A stretch of DNA of 6,436 bases from JAPUME01 sp964605715 (GTDB lineage: Bacteria; Acidobacteriota; Terriglobia; UBA7540; JAPUME01): contig CAZSDV010000082.1 of the NCBI GenBank assembly GCA_964605715.1, positions 1-6,436 of the forward strand, given 5' to 3'. The notes under the pieces are model-generated. The model made no database searches and had not been told where the DNA came from. It saw only the letters and a list, made by a program, of their open reading frames with translations. The first letter of the stretch is position 1; every line of letters begins with the position of its first letter. The translations under genes were made by a program, and so were the position numbers. This document shows positions 6,338 to 6,436 of this stretch, in pieces.

Positions 6338-6436
6338 ATACCCTTCAAAAAGATATGTGGAAGAAATTTAAATAATTAAAATTATTATTAAATAAACTTT
6401 AATAACTTCACTTATAAAAAAAGTTATTATAGAGAA
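6301..6436. other. AT-rich right end, unlike the rest of the window
   Basis: By hand count 24 of these 136 bases are G or C (~18%), against 35 of 60 (58%) in the preceding block 6241-6300. The change is abrupt and falls inside what should be continuous aminotransferase coding sequence. No gene is visible. The minus-strand frame leading into the aminotransferase remnant has a stop roughly 30 bases upstream of the TTG at 6337. The stretch may be foreign DNA, an insertion, or a low-quality or chimeric sequence end. Confidence 0.7.
6400..6429. repeat. 9-bp perfect inverted repeat in the AT-rich end
   Basis: TAATAACTT at 6400-6408 and AAGTTATTA at 6421-6429 form a perfect 9-bp stem with a 12-base loop. 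A second, smaller repeat (AATAATT and AATTATT, 6371-6386) lies nearby. Neither is followed by a clean T-run, so a terminator is not supported. In such AT-rich DNA, stems like this can arise by chance. Confidence 0.35.

Noticed and set aside
1..6436. CRISPR arrays, tRNA or rRNA genes
   Set aside because: No regularly spaced long repeats and no cloverleaf or conserved rRNA segment could be recognised on either strand.

Overview
The window looks like part of a surface- or exo-polysaccharide biosynthesis cluster from a bacterium. All five recognisable genes lie on the minus strand. In transcription order (right to left) they are: the 3' end of a class I/II aminotransferase, a SAM-dependent methyltransferase, a short PglC/WcaJ-type sugar-phosphate transferase, a large membrane-bound CapD/WbpM/PglF-type nucleotide-sugar 4,6-dehydratase, and an O-antigen ligase/polymerase-like membrane protein with a C-terminal TPR domain. 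GC content is moderate: about 54% in sampled blocks of the dehydratase and low 40s in the polymerase. Nothing fixes the phylum. The protein styles fit an environmental Gram-negative-type bacterium (Nitrospirota, Methylomirabilota or deltaproteobacteria-like), but that is an impression and not a result.

Layout: positions 1-510 hold no convincing gene and carry a cluster of GTGACA-type boxes at the left edge that may belong to a mobile-element end. Positions 511-2364 are the Wzy_C/TPR protein. A 242-base spacer follows, with a small inverted repeat and a 14-base motif that recurs upstream of the sugar transferase. Positions 2607-4559 are the dehydratase, with two possible starts. Positions 4635-5234 are the sugar transferase and 5352-6137 the methyltransferase. 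Positions 6137 to about 6300 are the last ~50 codons of an aminotransferase, joined by a 1-base overlap to the methyltransferase. From about 6300 to the end the GC content falls from ~58% to ~18%, and the aminotransferase is not continued there.

How the genes work together (inference from family knowledge): the dehydratase makes a 4-keto-6-deoxy UDP-sugar. The sugar transferase places a sugar-1-phosphate on undecaprenyl phosphate at the inner membrane to start a repeat unit. Glycosyltransferases outside the window would extend it, the methyltransferase may decorate it or a precursor, and the Wzy_C protein would polymerise or ligate the product. No flippase, chain-length regulator or glycosyltransferase is visible here.

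I see no clearly new system. The points most worth checking are the abrupt composition break at the right end, the Wzy_C-TPR fusion, and the shared 14-mer about 50 bases upstream of two starts.
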